DNA from: Phoenix dactylifera
Lineage: Eukaryota; Streptophyta; Magnoliopsida; Arecales; Arecaceae
NCBI RefSeq assembly: GCF_009389715.1
Contig: NW_024067979.1
Location: forward strand, 62,001-126,000
DNA length: 64,000 nt
Reading direction: 5' to 3'
Both the position numbers and the translations under genes were made by a program. Below, piece by piece: positions 20,421 to 30,660 of this stretch. Below the pieces are notes generated by a model. The model had not been told where the DNA came from, ran no database searches, and saw nothing but the letters and a program-made list of their open reading frames with translations. Positions within the stretch are counted from its first letter, which is position 1, and every line of letters begins with the position of its first letter.

Positions 20421-21202
20421 TGTTACGGGGGAACTTAGCCACCATGCCCCACGTGACCGGCACGCGCGCCCAGGAAGACTACGGCAGCCCCTTGATCCAG
20501 CAATCCGACCCCGAGTCGGACATCTTCGGCTCCGCAGCCCGACCCCGAGTCGGCTGCCCCTTGACCCAGCAATCCGACCCCGAGTCGGACATCTTCGGCT
20601 CCGCAGCCCGACCCCGAGTCGGCAGCCCCTTGATCCAGCAATCCGACCCCGAGTCGGACATCTTCGTCTCCGCAGCCCGACCCCGAGTCGGACATCTCTC
20701 GACAACGACAGGCTATTCCCCAGAGGCACGCCGCGGCCCTCTGCTCCACTACACCCAGCAACGGTCGTATCCGGCGCTGCTCCACGATCCCCTGTAACAG
20801 CCGTACAAAGCGGAGCTCCACTACGCCCTGTCATGGCCGTACCCAGCGCTGCCCCACGACGCCCTGTAACGGCCATGTCAGTGGCAGCTCCATCGTGCTA
20901 CACGATGACCAACCCCCCAAAAGGACCCCCCAGCCTGGTATATATGCGGCTGGGGGGAGAAGGGGGGAGGTAAGCAAGAACTTCCAGAGCATTCTCTTAC
21001 TTGCTACTATTATCTCTCCTTCTCCTCCAATCTCCTCTGACTTGATCGTCGGAGGGCCCCCACTACCCCAGTGGTGGTGCGAGGCTTGCTTGCAGGTTTT
21101 CCGGTGGAAGGTGGAGCGCAATCAACACCAACCAAGGCAACTCAAACGGAACCCCGTTCACACCGCTGTGCCAATCGTTCTCGGTTTGGACCACCAGCAA
21201 TA
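20421..21202 (+). repeat. 5' LTR of the gag-only gypsy derivative
   Basis: 782 bp, TGTTACGGGG...CAATA (CAACA in the other copy). Three tandem units of 69 bp at about 20478-20698 each carry two copies of the hairpin-forming CCGACCCCGAGTCGG, six in all. The TATA box GGTATATATGCGG is at about 20937-20949. Open frames on both strands across it reflect the 69-bp repeats. Confidence 0.9.
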
Positions 21203-21245
21203 GTTGGCGCTAGAGGAAGGGCAACCGAATCTCAGAGCGATCGTA

Positions 21246-23156
21246 ATGGCACGGCGAGGTGGTCGTGGAGCTTCCAATGCCTCCGGTCGCGGGGCCTCTC
21301 GCGCCTCCGGCCGGGAGGCCGCTGCGTCTCCAACACATCCTCAGCAACACTCCACCGCTCCACCTCCCATTCAGATGGTCGAAGCCGCTCAGTTCGACCA
21401 GTTAGCCCAGCAGGTTCGCACCCTCGCGGAGGCAGTGCAGAACCTGCAGGGTGTGATGTCTCGGGCGCCGCAGCGGGCCCAGGAGCCGCTGCTCCCTGAG
21501 CGCTCACCTGTCCTCCTCAACCCGCGCTCCTTCCTCTCCCATGGGGAGGAGCGCCGGCGCGAGGAAGATTCTCGAGCACGGTCCATTCTGCCGGGACCTT
21601 CCCATCGGAGCTGCGCGGGGTACGAGAGGCGGGCCCGGGCGCGTTCCCAGATCCCCCAGTCCTCAAGGAACCCGCGCTCCAGTCGGTCCCCCTCTCGGTG
21701 CTCCTTGTCTCCCACCCATCGGTCGCGCTCCCTGGACCGGCGGGTGGACGATCTCCACCGATAACTCCAGGTCCTGAAGGGCCACTCCAAAGATCCCTTC
21801 GCCGACTTGGAGATCTCCTCCCAGCCGGCGCTTGCCTCGAGGATCCTGCGGACCCCGAATCCGCCGGGGTTTAAAATGCCGGCGATCGAGCCCTATGACG
21901 GGGCGGCGGACCCGCGGGATCACGTCGAGAGTTTCAGGACCCTTATGCTCCTCCACGGAGCATCAGATCCTCTCCTCTGCAAGGCCTTCCCGGCGACCCT
22001 CCGTGGCCCGGCAAAGGCGTGGTTCGCCGGCTTGGAGGCTAACTCAATCCAGTCCTTCGACCAGTTTACTCGCCTCTTCATCACCCATTTCGCCGTCAGT
22101 AGCCGGCGGCGACTGGTCTCCGACTCCCTCTTTGATGTCCGGCAAAACGAGGGGGAAAGCTTGCGGGATTATCTTACCCGCTTCAACAAGGCTACGCTGG
22201 AAGTCCGGAACCTGAGCCAGGAGGTGGCTCTTTCAGCCCTGAAGCGTGGCTTCCGAAAGGGCAGACTCACCTTCTCCCTGGACAAACGCCTGCCGCGGAG
22301 CTTCCCGGAGCTGTTGTCCCGGGCGAACCAGTATGCGGACGCCGAGGAGGCGGCCGCCCACCGGAGCAAGGAGGCCGCCGAGATCCCTCCAAAGCTCGGG
22401 AAGAAAAGGCGAAAAGAGGCACGCCAGAGGAGGAGCCCGACGCCTCAACGTCGGCGCAGAAGCCTGTCGCCGGCGAGGAACCACGGCGCCCTACGCCCTC
22501 GTTCTCCGCCCCGACGTTTCAACCGGTACACTCCTCTCCTGACTCGCCGGGCCCAGATCCTCATGGAAATCAAGGGGCGGGAGGACCTCCCGGTCCCGAG
22601 ACAGATGAAGAAGATTCCTGGGAGGAGGCCCTCTCGGGCGTACTGTGAGTACCACCGGGACCACGGCCACGACACCGAAGACTGCTTCCAGCTTCGGGAC
22701 GAGATCGAGGCTCTCATCCGCCGAGGGCGTCTCGGTCGATATGTGAACGACCGACGTCCCCCCGCAGACCCGCGTCCGGCCGACCCGGCCCCTCAGGAGC
22801 CTCGGGAGCAGAATCGACCCGTCGCGGGCGTGATCCACACTATCACTGGGGGCTGCCCCCGGCCCGAGAGGAACGCAGGGGGCTCGACTGAAGCGTCAGG
22901 GGCAGCCGTCGCAAAGAGGCAGAGGGTCGGTAATGTAATCACTTTTTGTGATGAAGATGTAAAGGGGGTTCAGACCCCCCACGATGACACTCCGAACACT
23001 CCGGACGGCGTGTATCCCGCGGCCCACGTATCTCCGCACGCGCCCAGGCCGCATCCGCCTCGAAGAACGCGCGTATCGCGGCCGCTTAACTGGCACTCCT
23101 CGCAAGCAGCAACTGGCCGGTCCGATTTCCCAGGTAACGCCTCAATTAGCATTTAA
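21246..23156 (+). pseudogene. gypsy gag (Tat/Athila-like), one in-frame stop
   Basis: The first ATG after the primer-binding site is 21246 (MARRGGRGASN). The frame runs through a TAA at 21762-21764 and on in the same phase to 23156. The second part carries the Retrotrans_gag core (PYDGAADPRDHVESFRTLM; AKAWFAGL; FITHF; SLRDYLTRFNKATLEV), an Arg/Ser-rich stretch, and a zinc knuckle CEYHRDHGHDTEDC near residue 282 of the 449-residue second part. Gag packages element RNA. Whether the stop kills the copy, or the part from the ATG at 21807 suffices, cannot be told. No pol follows. Confidence 0.82.
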
Positions 23157-23258
23157 TGGCCTTCTAGTGTTCCCCAGGCGACGCTTCGAGAGGGGGAGAA
23201 ACACGATCGCAGCTGGCCACGGAGAAATCCCGTCGAGCGGCAAGTGACAGGCGCGTGG

Positions 23259-24120
23259 CCAACGAGCGGAATTCCCCGAGGCTCGGCCCTCGGATGCCAG
23301 GCTAACCCGATGATCATCCCGGGAGCAGACTAGCCTGAAGCCCCGACCGGTCGCCTCGGCTTGCGCCAGCCTTGGCCGACCAACGAGCGGAATTCCCCGA
23401 GGCTCGGCCCTCGGATGCCAGGCTAACCCGATGATCATCCCGGGAGCAGACTAGCCTGAAGCCCCGACCGGTCGCCTCGGCTTGCGCCAGCCTTGGCCGA
23501 CCAACGAGCGGAATTCCCCGAGGCTCGGCCCTCGGATGCCAGGCTAACCCGATGATCATCCCGGGAGCAGACTAGCCTGAAGCCCCGACCGGTCGCCTCG
23601 GCTTGCGCCAGCCTTGGCCGACCAACGAGCGGAATTTTCCGAGGCTCGGCCCTCGGATGCCAGGCTAACCCGATGATCATTCCGGGAGCAGACTAGCCTG
23701 AAGCCCCGACCGGTCGCCTCGGCTTGCGCCAGCCTTGGCCGACCAACGAGCGGAATTTCCCGAGGCTCGGCCCTCGGATGCCAGGCTAACCCGATGATCA
23801 TCTCGGGAGCAGACTAGCCTGAAGCCCCGACCGGTCGCCTCGGCTTGCGCCAGCCTTGGCCGACCAACGAGCGGAATTTCCCTGAGGCCTAACAACCCTC
23901 AGATGCTAGGCTAACCCGATGACCATCCCGGGAGCAGACTAGCCTGAAGCCCCGACCGGTCGCCTCGGCTTGCGCCAGCCTTGGCCGACCAACGAGCGGA
24001 ATTTCCCGAGGCTCGGCCCTCGGATGCCAGGCTAACCCGATGATCATCCCGGGAGCAGACTAGCCTGAAGCCCCGATCGGTCGCCTCGGCTTGCGCCAGC
24101 CTTGGCCGACCAACGAGCGG
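23259..24120 (+). repeat. 121-bp tandem array, about 7 units
   Basis: Units begin CCAACGAGCGGAATT at 23259, 23380, 23501, 23622, 23743, 23864, 23987 and a partial at 24108. Most are nearly identical; the sixth carries a small change and two extra bases. It lies between gag and the 3' LTR. The minus-strand 81-residue frames spaced 121 bp apart are by-products. Confidence 0.95.
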
Positions 24121-24764
24121 AATTTCCTGAGGCCTAACCCTCGGATGCCTGGCTTAGCGCCGGAAGAATTTCCTGAGGCCTAACCCTCGGATGCCTGGCT
24201 TAGCGCCGGAAGAATTTTCTGAGGCCTAACCCTCGGATGCCTGGCTTAGCGCCGGAAGAATTTCCTGAGGCCTAACCCTCGGATGCCTGGCCTAGCGCCG
24301 GACGAATTTCCTGAGGCCTAACCCTCGGATGCCTGGCTTAGCGCCGGAAGAATTTCTTGAGGCCTAACCCTCGGATGCCTGGCCTAGCGCCGGACGAATT
24401 TCCTGAGGCCTAACCCTCGGATGCCTGGCTTAGCGCCGGAAGAATTTTCTGAGGCCTAACCCTCGGATGCCTGGCCTAGCGCCGGACGAATTTCCTGAGG
24501 CCTAACCCTCGGATGCCTGGCTTAGCGCCGGAAGAATTTTCTGAGGCCTAACCCTCGGATGCCTGGCTTAGCGCCGGAAGAATTTCCTGAGGCCTAACCC
24601 TCGGATGCCTGGCCTAGCGCCGGACGAATTTCCTGAGGCCTAACCCTCGGATGCCTGGCCTAGCGCCGGAAGAATTTCCTGAGGCCTAACCCTCGGATGC
24701 CTGGCTTAGCGCCGGAAGAATCTCCTGAGGCCTAACCCTCGGATGCCTGGCCTAGCGCCGGAAG
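24121..24764 (+). repeat. 46-bp tandem array, 14 units
   Basis: Units start AATTTCCTGAGGCCTAACCC every 46 bp from 24121 to 24719, varying mainly at GGCTTAGC/GGCCTAGC and GGAAG/GGACG. The unit shares GAGGC...CCTCGGATGCC(A/T)GGCT with the neighbouring 121-bp repeat, so it probably arose from an inner part of that unit. Confidence 0.95.
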
Positions 24765-25069
24765 AACTTCGAGAGTCAGGAGTCGGCGAGACGCTACCAA
24801 GAGTTAAAAAGAGGAAGGACGAAAGTGAAATGAAGAAACACTCTGTTTCTGCCGAAGGATCGCTCGCGCCCCAAAGGCGAATCGACGCCATTAAGGAAGG
24901 ATGTCCGCCGAAATCCTCAGACTGCCAGGTCAGCAACAACCGCCATACGCCATAAAGAAGACGGGGAGCTCGAAGCGCGCGCGCCTCTCCGAGGGATGGC
25001 GGCAATCTCGAAGCATCACTCCCTTCACCCGTTCCCCTTCTGGTTCCAGGCTCGGAAGTGGGGGGCTAC

Positions 25070-25851
25070 TGTTACGGGGGAACTTAGCCACCATGCCCCA
25101 CGTGACCGGCACGCGCGCCCAGGAAGACTACGGCAGCCCCTTGATCCAGCAATCCGACCCCGAGTCGGACATCTTCGGCTCCGCAGCCCGACCCCGAGTC
25201 GGCTGCCCCTTGACCCAGCAATCCGACCCCGAGTCGGACATCTTCGGCTCCGCAGCCCGACCCCGAGTCGGCAGCCCCTTGATCCAGCAATCCGACCCCG
25301 AGTCGGACATCTTCGTCTCCGCAGCCCGACCCCGAGTCGGACATCTCTCGACAACGACAGGCTATTCCCCAGAGGCACGCCGCGGCCCTCTGCTCCACTA
25401 CACCCAGCAACGGTCGTATCCGGCGCTGCTCCACGATCCCCTGTAACAGCCGTACAAAGCGGAGCTCCACTACGCCCTGTCATGGCCGTACCCAGCGCTG
25501 CCCCACGATGCCCTGTAACGGCCATATCAGTGGCAGCTCCATCGTGCTACACGATGACCAACCCCCCAAAAGGACCCCCCAGCCCGGTATATATGCGGCT
25601 GGGGGGAGAAGGGGGGAGGTAAGCAAGAACTTCCAGAGCATTCTCTTACTTGCTACTATTATCTCTCCTTCTCCTCCAATCTCCTCTGACTTGATCGTCG
25701 GAGGGCCCCCACTACCCCAGTGGTGGTGCGAGGCTTGCTTGCAGGTTTCCCGGTGGAAGGTGGAGCGCAATCAACACCAACCAAGGCAACTCAAACGGAA
25801 CCCCGTTCACACCGCTGTGCCAATCGTTCTCGGTTTGGACCACCAGCAACA
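25070..25851 (+). repeat. 3' LTR of the gag-only gypsy derivative
   Basis: 782 bp, matching the 5' LTR except for about five substitutions. Preceded by the polypurine tract at about 25056-25069 and followed by the GTTAG duplication, after which the copia reading resumes. Confidence 0.92.
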
Positions 25852-26603
25852 GTTAGTACTCCTCGTGCTACTCACTCTAAATTGAGCACTAAACAGTGTC
25901 CTTTTACAGATGAAGAAAAGAAAGATATGAAGAAAGTTCGATATTCTTCAGCGGTAGGAAGTTTGATGTATGCAATGGTGTGTACAAGACCAGACATGGC
26001 TCATGCAGTTGGCACAGTTAGTCGTTTTCTTTCAAATCTAGGAAGAGAGCATTGGAATGCGTGAAGTGGATTATGAGATATCTTCGAGGTACATCCGGTT
26101 TGAAACTTAGCTTTAGATGTGAGAAACCTATGCTAGTTGATTACACGGATGCAGATATGGCTGGAGATGTTGATACTCGCAGATCTACTTCAGGTTATCT
26201 AATTACTTTTGCAGGAGGAGCCATGGCATGGGAAGCAAAGTTACAGAAGTGTGTTGCACTTTCTACCACCGAAGCAGAGTTTATTGCAGCAACAGAATCA
26301 TGTAAAGAGTTGCTATGGTTGAGAAAATATATTGAAGAGCTTGGTTTCAAGCAAGAGCACTATGTGTTATATTGTGATAATCAGAGTGCTATCCATCTTG
26401 GTAAAAACTCTACCTTTCATTCAAAATCGAAGCATATTGATGTGAGATACCATTGGATTCGAGATGTTCTGAGTTCTAAATTATTGAAACTTAAGAAAAT
26501 TCATACAGATGATAATGGTTCTGATATGTTGACGAAATCTTTGCCAAGAGAAAAGCTTGAGGCATGTCGATTGATCGCCGGGATGGTGAATCCCTCCACA
26601 TAG
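25852..26603 (+). pseudogene. copia RT end and RNase H remnant
   Basis: Resumes the copia text after the insertion: SAVGSLMYAMVCTRPDMAHAVG is the conserved RT-RNase H linker. A one-base shift near 26060 moves to the phase of 26052-26603, which carries RNase H: DYTDADMAGDVDTRRSTSGY, CVALSTTEAEFIAATESCKE and LYCDNQSAIHLGKN, then HIDVRYHWIRD. The frame ends at 26603, just before the polypurine tract. Confidence 0.87.
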
Positions 26604-26619
26604 TCGGGAGGGAGAGATT

Positions 26620-27377
26620 TGTTGGGTTATCCCTCCTATGTTGGAGGAGACTTAGCCCAACAAATGTGGGCTAAATTAATTAGTTTTAGCCTATTTCGTT
26701 GGACTATTTTTGGCCCAAAATGTGACGCCCATTAGGGCAACCTTTTATGTTGAGAAGGCTGGGTATGTGAGCCATCTTCCACGAGTTAAAATAGAGGGAG
26801 GCAGCGGAGAAGATACATAATTGATATTCCACGTGCAGTCTTGATCAAATGACGATCGGAGGTGATCTGTGGTTCGATCGAGATAAAATTTGGACAGCAG
26901 GCTCGCAACACGTGGTTCTTCGATCTGTACAGTGTGATCTTCATTTGCAGTCTTCTAGCACGGTCAGCTTTTGCAGAAACGTGGCTGCTGTTTATGTGAG
27001 ATCTTCTCAATCTTTCTCTTTTATTATTGATGTTTGCCAAGAATATTATTCTTGAGATTATGTGGTGATATATACCTCTAGTTTTGGCTAGAGAGAACAG
27101 ATTGTATACCCATTATTTGTTGATAGTGGAAGATTTTGGGTGGACTACGGTCCCCTGGTTTTTACTCTCCACATTAGGGAGGTTTTCCACATAAGAATTT
27201 GATGTTCCTTTTGTGTTCTTTTTTTTTATCAGCTAAGTATTTGTGAATACCTTGATATATATATTAGGTGGATTGGTTCTAGTTGTTTGTTTTCTAACAG
27301 GTTTATATAAGGTGGGAGAGTTGTTGATTCTGTTGTACTTTAATTGTCTAGTTTGTTGTTATCTCCCAATCCCAACG
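26620..27377 (+). repeat. 3' LTR of the copia element
   Basis: 758 bp, matching the 5' LTR at 16349 with many substitutions and a shorter TA run. It ends CCCAACG instead of CCCAACA. Divergence is clearly greater than for the nested element, in line with the older age of the host copy. Confidence 0.88.
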
Positions 27378-28560
27378 GACACTAGCTTTAAAATGAAAAA
27401 AATATAAAGGCTTCTATAAGCAGAATAAGTGGGTTAAAAATAATTGATGTCCACCAAACCAGCCTTAACAATTTCACTAATTGAATCAAAAGATGCATGG
27501 CAATTGCTCTCTCCCACACTCATGCTAAAAGAGGTGGAAGTCTGCCGGATGGTGTGATGAGGCACCTAATGACACGTTGTCTTCATCAAGGTCTAGTTGT
27601 CCAATGAATTCATCAAACTCAACTAGTCCGATAAATGAGATGGAGATATTTTTAAGAATTTTGCATAAAAATTTTGAAGATTAGTGACAAATGAAATAGT
27701 ATATTTGACTGTAGTTTTTTTCCCAAGAATATATATAGCTATAATTAGTTAATATAAAAATAAAATATATTATCGTTAATTAATAAAGATAATCATTTTA
27801 AATGGCATTTGGTGATCCAAATAGAATCACTATGGTGATCTTGGATCAATGATGATCCTTATCTTGAAGTTATCTAATCTCTAATAATTTAAGATTACCA
27901 CATATAGTATGCTATATTACACTGATTAAAATTTTCCGAATATCTCGAGCTAACATGTTTGATATACCATGAAAATTTAAGATCACCGGCTAAAAACCAA
28001 CTCTGAAATATTCTATAACATTTAATTGGGGCTGAATAGATTGAAGGAACTCTGACTACTTTTTTCCACGAAGCTAAGAGATATTTTATTTCTAAATTTC
28101 AACCCAATATCACTACTAATGTGCATCCAGGTTGACAATAGTTTACCAAAAGGACCGTCCAATTAGTATTCGCCACGACGTTTGTGTGCAGCTAGTCAAA
28201 AGCTGCTGCTTGGCAGGCCAGATGTTGCGCGACCGGGTTTGCATCTCAACAGCTCCCAATGTTGGCAGCATCCTAGCCAGGATACTAGGTGATCACCGAA
28301 ATCCTGCCGATATGATAGGTAATACGTCATCTGAGTGCGAGACACTTGCATCTGATATTCGGGCTGTACCGAGGCTAGTCATTTTTGGCCAACCCATGTG
28401 TCCTAATTCTGCGGTGGTAGGCATTCTCCATCTATACAATCATCTCTAGGGGGAACCCAGAGGATAAGTGCTTAGATGTCCTAACGGACTGCAAAAGAAC
28501 TTCTTTTGGTTCTTTGAGGTATTTGAGGGTCTTCTGTCGGACACACTCCGACAAAAAGAT
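27378..28560. other. Intergenic DNA, no gene recognised
   Basis: AT-rich in 27640-28080. An isolated less AT-rich stretch at 28120-28450 has a 105-residue open frame (28132-28449) without any recognisable motif and no support as a gene. Confidence 0.35.
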
Positions 28561-29716
28561 TTTTACGTTTGCATTATTTCAAATTGAAGCACGGCAATTC
28601 AACCAGGATCTCTATAGTGACCGTCTGCTACAAATCCTCATCAAGCCCGGCTAGAGCAGTGGATCGTTGAGTTCCCCAGCATCGTGGTATTTCTCGTATG
28701 ATGTCTAGAATGGGTTGATTTTCGGTGCAATAACTACGATAGAATAAGTACGTGACCTAGTTGCGTTTAAGTCATGGCTGATCTTGGAATCATTGTCGCA
28801 TCCCAAACAACATCTTAATTAGTACCCTTCGGGCAAATGTTAATATGTAAGTAATGATATAAAGCCCTCATACTCCATATGTTCCTTTACTATTTTAATA
28901 TAAATTTTAGATCAGGCTTGTCAAATCAATATGTGGTCCAGGAGGTTGGTGGCGATATTCCTGGGGTAGGTGTGGTTCACGGGTCAAGCTATGCATGATT
29001 CACTCCCTGGCACACTGGAAAAAGTAGCGGAAAGGGCTGAAGCATCTTCCTCCCATCTACCCCACTAGTTTTGGAGCATGCAGCATCTTATTATATGCAT
29101 CATCTCGATTCGGTTCGAGTCGAGTATTATCGAGCTTGAATGGCAAAATATTAAGCTCAAGGACCCACAGACATAATATATATTTTCTTTAATTTTTATT
29201 ACTTTTTTTATCGAATTGGATGGTCACTCTTCTCATTAAATTATTCTTTCTCGTGGTGAACTTTTTTTCCCCGCAGTAACGGTCGAAAACAATATAATTT
29301 TAACTTGTAGCGAAGCGATACGTTTTGTTTTGTTTCTTTTGCGATAACGTAGACGTCTGGTGGTCATTTCCAAAAAAATACCATAATATAATAACATGCA
29401 CAGCACTCAATCGTGCTTTTATCTGCTTCTGCTGCTTCTTCTTCTTCTACTTTTATTTTATTTTATTTTATTTTATTTTATTTTATTTATTTATTTATTT
29501 ATTTTAAAAAGACATTTCATACAACTCTAATGTAAGTATATCCAGCCACATCAAAAGAATATGTAATGCATAAAAGGCTGATCACACAAAAGAGGATGAC
29601 CATCACCATATTTGACCATTTTCTGACCCATCACCACAGAAAAATTTTCCTCAAGGTATCCTTCCTTTAATGGCTGCTCAACGACCTCTTTGCAACAGCC
29701 CCACTCCAATGGAGCC
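28560..29716 (+). repeat. Second copy of the SULT1 upstream region
   Basis: Repeats the order seen at 1420-2745: AATTCAACCAGGATC (about 28593), the run near 28800-29060 including ATATAAAGCCCTCA and TTCCTTTACTATTTTAATAT, GCACAGCACTCAAT(C)GTGCTTTTATCTGCT near 29400, and the SULT leader and start near 29658. The solo LTR of the first copy is absent. A (TTTTA)n then (TTTA)n run at about 29450-29500 replaces the TATA region. Confidence 0.7.
29671..29716 (+). pseudogene. Sulfotransferase 5' fragment (first ~15 codons)
   Basis: ATGGCTGCTCAAC and the next 30 bases match the SULT1 start with one or two differences, including GCAACAGCCCCACTCC. The match ends at GGAGCC and the sequence jumps into DNA that elsewhere lies about 900 bp beyond the end of SULT2 and SULT5. 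Not functional. Confidence 0.85.
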
Positions 29717-30660
29717 AAATCGAATTGACTGTATAACTAAGCATTGAAACCCAAATCAAATGCAACTCCAATATTTTTCTGCAAAAAATAATTTGCAGGG
29801 ATCCAATAAAAAACGTTTTGAGTAAATAAAACTTTTAATTAGAAAAGATAAAAAGAATTCTTAAAAAATATATTTTTTTACAATAGAAGCAGAGTTGAAG
29901 AAGCTAGTTAGCTTGAAATTTATCAGGCAGCGTGCACGAATTCTCTATGATTTTTCAAGCATTTAATCTGGATGTTGGAAATCGTAGAGTTTCCTCTTTC
30001 CTATCGGGCTAATAGATAAAGAGATTTCTACGATCAAGACTTTTAATGCTTTGGCCATTTATGGTGGTAACAGAAATGCTGGTATAAACAAAGGACTGGT
30101 AATGTTGGACAAACAACAGTTGGGCTTCGTATCCAAGAGCAGAAGCTTCATGGGCAGTGAAATTTCTATGATTTATTTTAATGATTATTTTTATCGCTCT
30201 CTCAAATATATAGGCGAATCAGAGTCGTTGGGAATGTGATTTGGCCCATTTCAGCCCATTCACTACAATATGACTCACTGATATTTATATTTTAGCAATT
30301 ATTCTAAATAAAATGAATAAATGTAGCATTAATAGCGTGAGACGAAAACATCACGAAGACACGTCGATCATAGAGGTAACAGACATTTTTTTTTTTTAAT
30401 AAAAACGGAATATTATATAGCTCTCTTACGTGACTACAGCAACTAAATCAAGAGAAATAAAATGATACAAGATAACAGACATCTTCCGCAGCTACAACTT
30501 ATTGACGCTCCCAGGGGTCAACAAAGGTTGACAGCAAGAGCAGAGACAGACGCTACGGCCAAGACTAGCAACATACGGGGGTTACAGGATTGCAGCAGCT
30601 TCTTACGTAATCTCACTCTAAACATCGGAAAAATAAAAAGAAGATCACAAACAACTGCGA
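29717..30660 (-). repeat. SULT3 3'-flank, copy of the SULT2/SULT5 flank
   Basis: Matches 11230-12130 and 42390-43228, for example AATTGACTGTATAA, CAGCGTGCACGAATTCTCTATG and ATGACTCA near the end. A T-rich insertion with flanking sequence occurs at about 30389-30480. No gene: the 62-residue frame at 30051-30239 has no known feature. Confidence 0.65.
30517..30532 (-). promoter_or_regulatory. Conserved 3'-flank palindrome of SULT3
   Basis: GTCAACAAAGGTTGAC, identical to the SULT2 site, 129 bp beyond the SULT3 stop. Confidence 0.5.

Larger units (their letters stand above)
20421..25851 (+). mobile_element. Young gag-only Ty3/gypsy derivative (TR-GAG type) nested in the copia element
   Basis: LTRs of 782 bp each (20421-21202, 25070-25851) differ by about five substitutions by eye. 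An exact 5-bp target duplication GTTAG lies at 20416-20420 and 25852-25856. The primer-binding site TGGCGCTAGAGGAAGGGC is at 21205-21222 and the polypurine AAGTGGGGGG just before 25070. The 3.87 kb inside holds a gag frame and two tandem arrays, with no protease, RT or integrase. This fits the described TR-GAG class of non-autonomous elements, mobilised by a full gypsy relative. The target lies between the copia RT and RNase H. Confidence 0.92.
16349..27377 (+). mobile_element. Degenerate Ty1/copia LTR retrotransposon, split by a nested gypsy insertion
   Basis: LTRs at 16349-17151 (803 bp) and 26620-27377 (758 bp) start TGTTGGGTTATCCC and end CCCAAC(A/G). Flanks GGCAC (16344-16348) and GACAC (27378-27382) fit a 4-of-5 target duplication. 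The primer-binding site TGGTATTAGAGC (17154-17165) matches the initiator-Met tRNA type, and GGGAGGGAGAGA (26606-26617) is the polypurine tract. Domain order gag, protease, integrase, reverse transcriptase, RNase H defines copia. The frame is interrupted by several stops and frameshifts, so the copy is dead. Without the 5.4 kb nested element it would be about 5.6 kb. Confidence 0.92.

Noticed and set aside
20385-20973. Several 120-200 residue frames on both strands near 20.4-21.0 and 25.0-25.6 kb
   Set aside because: They lie in the LTRs of the nested element and reflect 69-bp repeats without stops; no protein features.
23142-23895. A series of 81-residue minus-strand frames spaced 121 bp apart
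   Set aside because: Direct product of the 121-bp tandem array.
23259-24764. Possible CRISPR-like array of regular repeats
   Set aside because: Units are contiguous tandem copies with no unique spacers, in a eukaryotic retroelement.
28132-28449. 105-residue open frame
   Set aside because: No motif, no paralogue in the window and no flanking gene signals; left as intergenic.
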